Source: Aliidiomarina minuta
GTDB taxonomy: Bacteria > Pseudomonadota > Gammaproteobacteria > Enterobacterales > Alteromonadaceae
Assembly: GCF_003987145.1 (NCBI RefSeq)
Contig: NZ_PIPL01000002.1
Coordinates: 1 to 64,000, forward strand
DNA: 64,000 nt
Direction: 5' to 3'
How positions within the stretch are numbered: the stretch's first letter is position 1; every line of letters starts with the position of its first letter. The translations under genes and the position numbers were made by a program. Below are positions 62,236 through 64,000 of this stretch, in pieces. The notes beneath the pieces are model-generated. The model searched no databases and was not told the origin of the DNA. It worked only from the letters and a program-made list of their open reading frames with translations.

Positions 62236-62251
62236 AGACGTCTATAAGTCT
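62236..62251. promoter_or_regulatory. Tandem MetJ operator (met boxes) upstream of metK
   Basis: AGACGTCT at 62236-62243 is a perfect met box, followed directly by ATAAGTCT at 62244-62251 (6 of 8). MetJ binds two or more adjacent 8-base boxes with SAM as corepressor, and E. coli metK is a known target. The neighbouring 8-base units do not match, so this would be a two-box operator. Confidence 0.75.
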
Positions 62252-62415
62252 GATCTCAGCTGTAAATTTGCGTGCGTGGCTTTAATTGTGGACAATACGC
62301 GCGCAGGCCTCCGGTCAGATCACTGCCTTTCGTCAATTCGTCAGTTCGAGAGCGCCCGGCATCTATTGTATTTATACATTAATAATTGATTACCCGTCAT
62401 TATCAGGAGTGTTTC

Positions 62416-64000
62416 ATGTCGCAACGTCGTCATCTCGCCAACGCCATTCGTGCTTTAAGCATGGATGCGGTCCAACAAGCCAAATCAGGCCACCCCGGCG
62501 CCCCTATGGGCATGGCCGATATCGCTGAAGTTCTGTGGCGTGACTACCTGCAGCATAACCCGCAAAATCCAGATTGGGCAAACCGCGACCGCTTCGTATT
62601 GTCCAATGGCCATGGCTCTATGCTGATTTATTCGTTGCTGCACCTGAGCGGTTATGACCTGGATATTAGTGAATTAAAGAATTTTCGTCAGCTACACTCA
62701 AAAACTCCCGGACATCCTGAGTACGGTTACACACCCGGTGTTGAAACTACCACCGGACCCTTGGGGCAGGGCCTTAGCAATGCAGTAGGTATGGCAATTG
62801 CGGAGAAGGTACTGGCTGCTCAGTTTAATAAGCCGGGACACGATGTTATCGACCACCATACTTATACGTTCCTGGGCGATGGTTGCCTGATGGAAGGTAT
62901 TTCTCATGAAGTATGTTCACTGGCCGGCACCTTAGGCCTGGGCAAACTGATTGCTTTTTATGATGACAACGGTATTTCTATTGATGGCGACGTTGAAGGC
63001 TGGTTTACCGACGATACCGTCAAGCGTTTTGAAAGTTACGGCTGGCATGTCATTGCGGATGTTGACGGGCATGACTCTGACGCGGTGAAACAGGCGATTG
63101 AGCTGGCGCGCAAAGAAACTAAGCGACCTACCATGATTTGCTGCAAAACCGTGATCGGTTTTGGTGCTCCGAACAAACAGGGCAGTGAAAGCAGTCATGG
63201 TGCTCCTTTGGGTGATGATGAAATTGTACTGGCGCGCAAGGAACTGGGCTGGGAATACGGCGCTTTTGAAATCCCTGACGACGTATACAGCCAGTGGTCA
63301 GCAAAAGACAAAGGCGCGACTCTGGAACAGCAGTGGGATCAGAAGTTCACTGCGTATGAAGCCGCGCACCCGGAACTGGCCGCTGAACTGAAAAGACGGT
63401 TAAGTGGCGACTTGCCGGCCAACTGGGAACAGCTGGCGCAGGCTTATGTTGAAAAGCTCCAGGCGAACCCGGAAAAAGTAGCCACCCGTAAAGCCTCGCA
63501 ACAGGCATTGAATGCCTTTGGTCCTGCATTACCTGAGTTACTGGGCGGTTCGGCTGACCTGGCAGGTTCTAATCTGACAATCTGGGATCAATCTAAACCA
63601 TTAACTCAGCAGGACAGCAGTGGTAATTATATTTACTACGGTGTGCGCGAGTTCGGCATGTCCGCTATTATGAATGGCATTGCTTTGCATGGTGGTTTTA
63701 TTCCTTACGGCGCAACTTTCCTGATGTTCATGGAATATGCACGTAACGCAGTGCGCATGGCTTCGTTAATGAAACAGCCGGCAATTTTTGTCTATACCCA
63801 TGATTCTATTGGTTTAGGCGAAGACGGCCCGACACACCAGCCAGTTGAGCAACTATCAAGCCTGCGTTTGACCCCTAATCTGGATACCTGGCGCCCTTGT
63901 GACCAGGTTGAGTCAGCGGTGAGCTGGCGCGCGGCCATTGAACGTCGTGAAGGGCCAACAGCACTGGTCTTTACCCGTCAGGGTCTTGAACCACAGCAAC
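62416..64000 (+). CDS. tktA: Transketolase, N-terminal 528 codons (truncated by window edge)
   Basis: Begins at ATG 62416 with AGGAG seven bases upstream; about 528 of the expected ~665 residues are present and the reading frame has no interruption to the right edge. Thiamine-diphosphate-dependent transfer of two-carbon units in the pentose phosphate pathway. The ThDP site GDGCLMEGISHEV (near 155-167), the N-terminal KSGHPGAPMGMADIAEVLW (near 23-41) and substrate His residues (HPGAP, GHG) are present. Neighbouring metK lies divergent. Confidence 0.97.
   Translation, partial: MSQRRHLANAIRALSMDAVQQAKSGHPGAPMGMADIAEVLWRDYLQHNPQNPDWANRDRFVLSNGHGSMLIYSLLHLSGYDLDISELKNFRQLHSKTPGHPEYGYTPGVETTTGPLGQGLSNAVGMAIAEKVLAAQFNKPGHDVIDHHTYTFLGDGCLMEGISHEVCSLAGTLGLGKLIAFYDDNGISIDGDVEGWFTDDTVKRFESYGWHVIADVDGHDSDAVKQAIELARKETKRPTMICCKTVIGFGAPNKQGSESSHGAPLGDDEIVLARKELGWEYGAFEIPDDVYSQWSAKDKGATLEQQWDQKFTAYEAAHPELAAELKRRLSGDLPANWEQLAQAYVEKLQANPEKVATRKASQQALNAFGPALPELLGGSADLAGSNLTIWDQSKPLTQQDSSGNYIYYGVREFGMSAIMNGIALHGGFIPYGATFLMFMEYARNAVRMASLMKQPAIFVYTHDSIGLGEDGPTHQPVEQLSSLRLTPNLDTWRPCDQVESAVSWRAAIERREGPTALVFTRQGLEPQQ

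Noticed and set aside
1..64000. tRNA, rRNA, prophage, integrase or insertion sequence
   Set aside because: None seen on reading both strands; no transposase or integrase product and no tRNA-like cloverleaf noticed by eye.

Overview
The window looks like a chromosomal segment of a marine-type gammaproteobacterium, most likely Alteromonadales and possibly the Idiomarina group. That placement is inferred from gene order and protein character; no rRNA is present to confirm it. Coding density is very high, with many 1-13 base overlaps and almost no intergenic space. Apart from a repeat block at the left edge there is no sign of a phage, transposon, CRISPR array or tRNA/rRNA gene. 59 coding sequences are supported; the last one (transketolase) runs off the right edge.

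Layout. 1-758: GC-rich palindromic repeat array (about 600 bases), then an AT-rich spacer. 759-5654: small membrane protein, PCu(A)C copper chaperone, outer-membrane barrel protein, a TIGR03899-type protein and a response regulator with a degenerate GGDEF and an intact EAL domain. 5651-9792 (minus): a chain of four genes, each overlapping the next by 4 bases, encoding inorganic pyrophosphatase, ABC ATPase, histidine-rich FtsX-type permease and DUF3299 protein; then fbp. 9982-16067 (plus): mpl, ubiX, yadG, yadH, a TrmB paralogue and the PLP-dependent aspartate decarboxylase panP. 16069-21964 (minus): panC, panB, folK, pcnB, gluQ, dksA, sfsA in the order familiar from E. coli. 22035-28151 (plus): pepB, hrpB, mrcB. 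28203-32827 (minus): maeA, hemL, pyrB, hemJ. 32890-39801: a DUF6776-type protein, erpA, a DUF3718 protein, pepQ, then anmK and mepM (minus), then tyrS. 39863-48529 (minus): a chemoreceptor and the apaH-apaG-rsmA-pdxA-surA-lptD block. 48653-51193 (plus): amgK, murU, djlA. 51190-62150 (mostly minus): a DUF3530 protein, rluA, rapA, a PIN-PhoH protein (plus), a periplasmic transglutaminase-like protein, a small unknown gene, ruvX, yqgE, gshB, rsmE and metK. 62416-64000: tktA, partial.

How the genes work together. Several pathways are spread over neighbouring blocks. Pantothenate synthesis has panP converging on panC and panB, so panP probably supplies the beta-alanine made by PanD elsewhere. Peptidoglycan recycling has anmK, amgK, murU and mpl, which is the anabolic MurU route found in Pseudomonas. 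Outer-membrane biogenesis has surA and lptD; cell-wall synthesis and remodelling has mrcB and mepM; tetrapyrrole synthesis has hemL and hemJ. Start codons are unusual in several genes: pcnB appears to begin at ATT, as in E. coli, and panP, amgK and the small gene at 57832 appear to use TTG.

Most of the window is conserved housekeeping. The parts that deserve a second look are the left-edge palindrome array, the ppa-coupled histidine-rich ABC module, the ATT start of pcnB, the panD-to-panP replacement, the TrmB paralogue, and the unrecognised small gene beside the transglutaminase-like protein.
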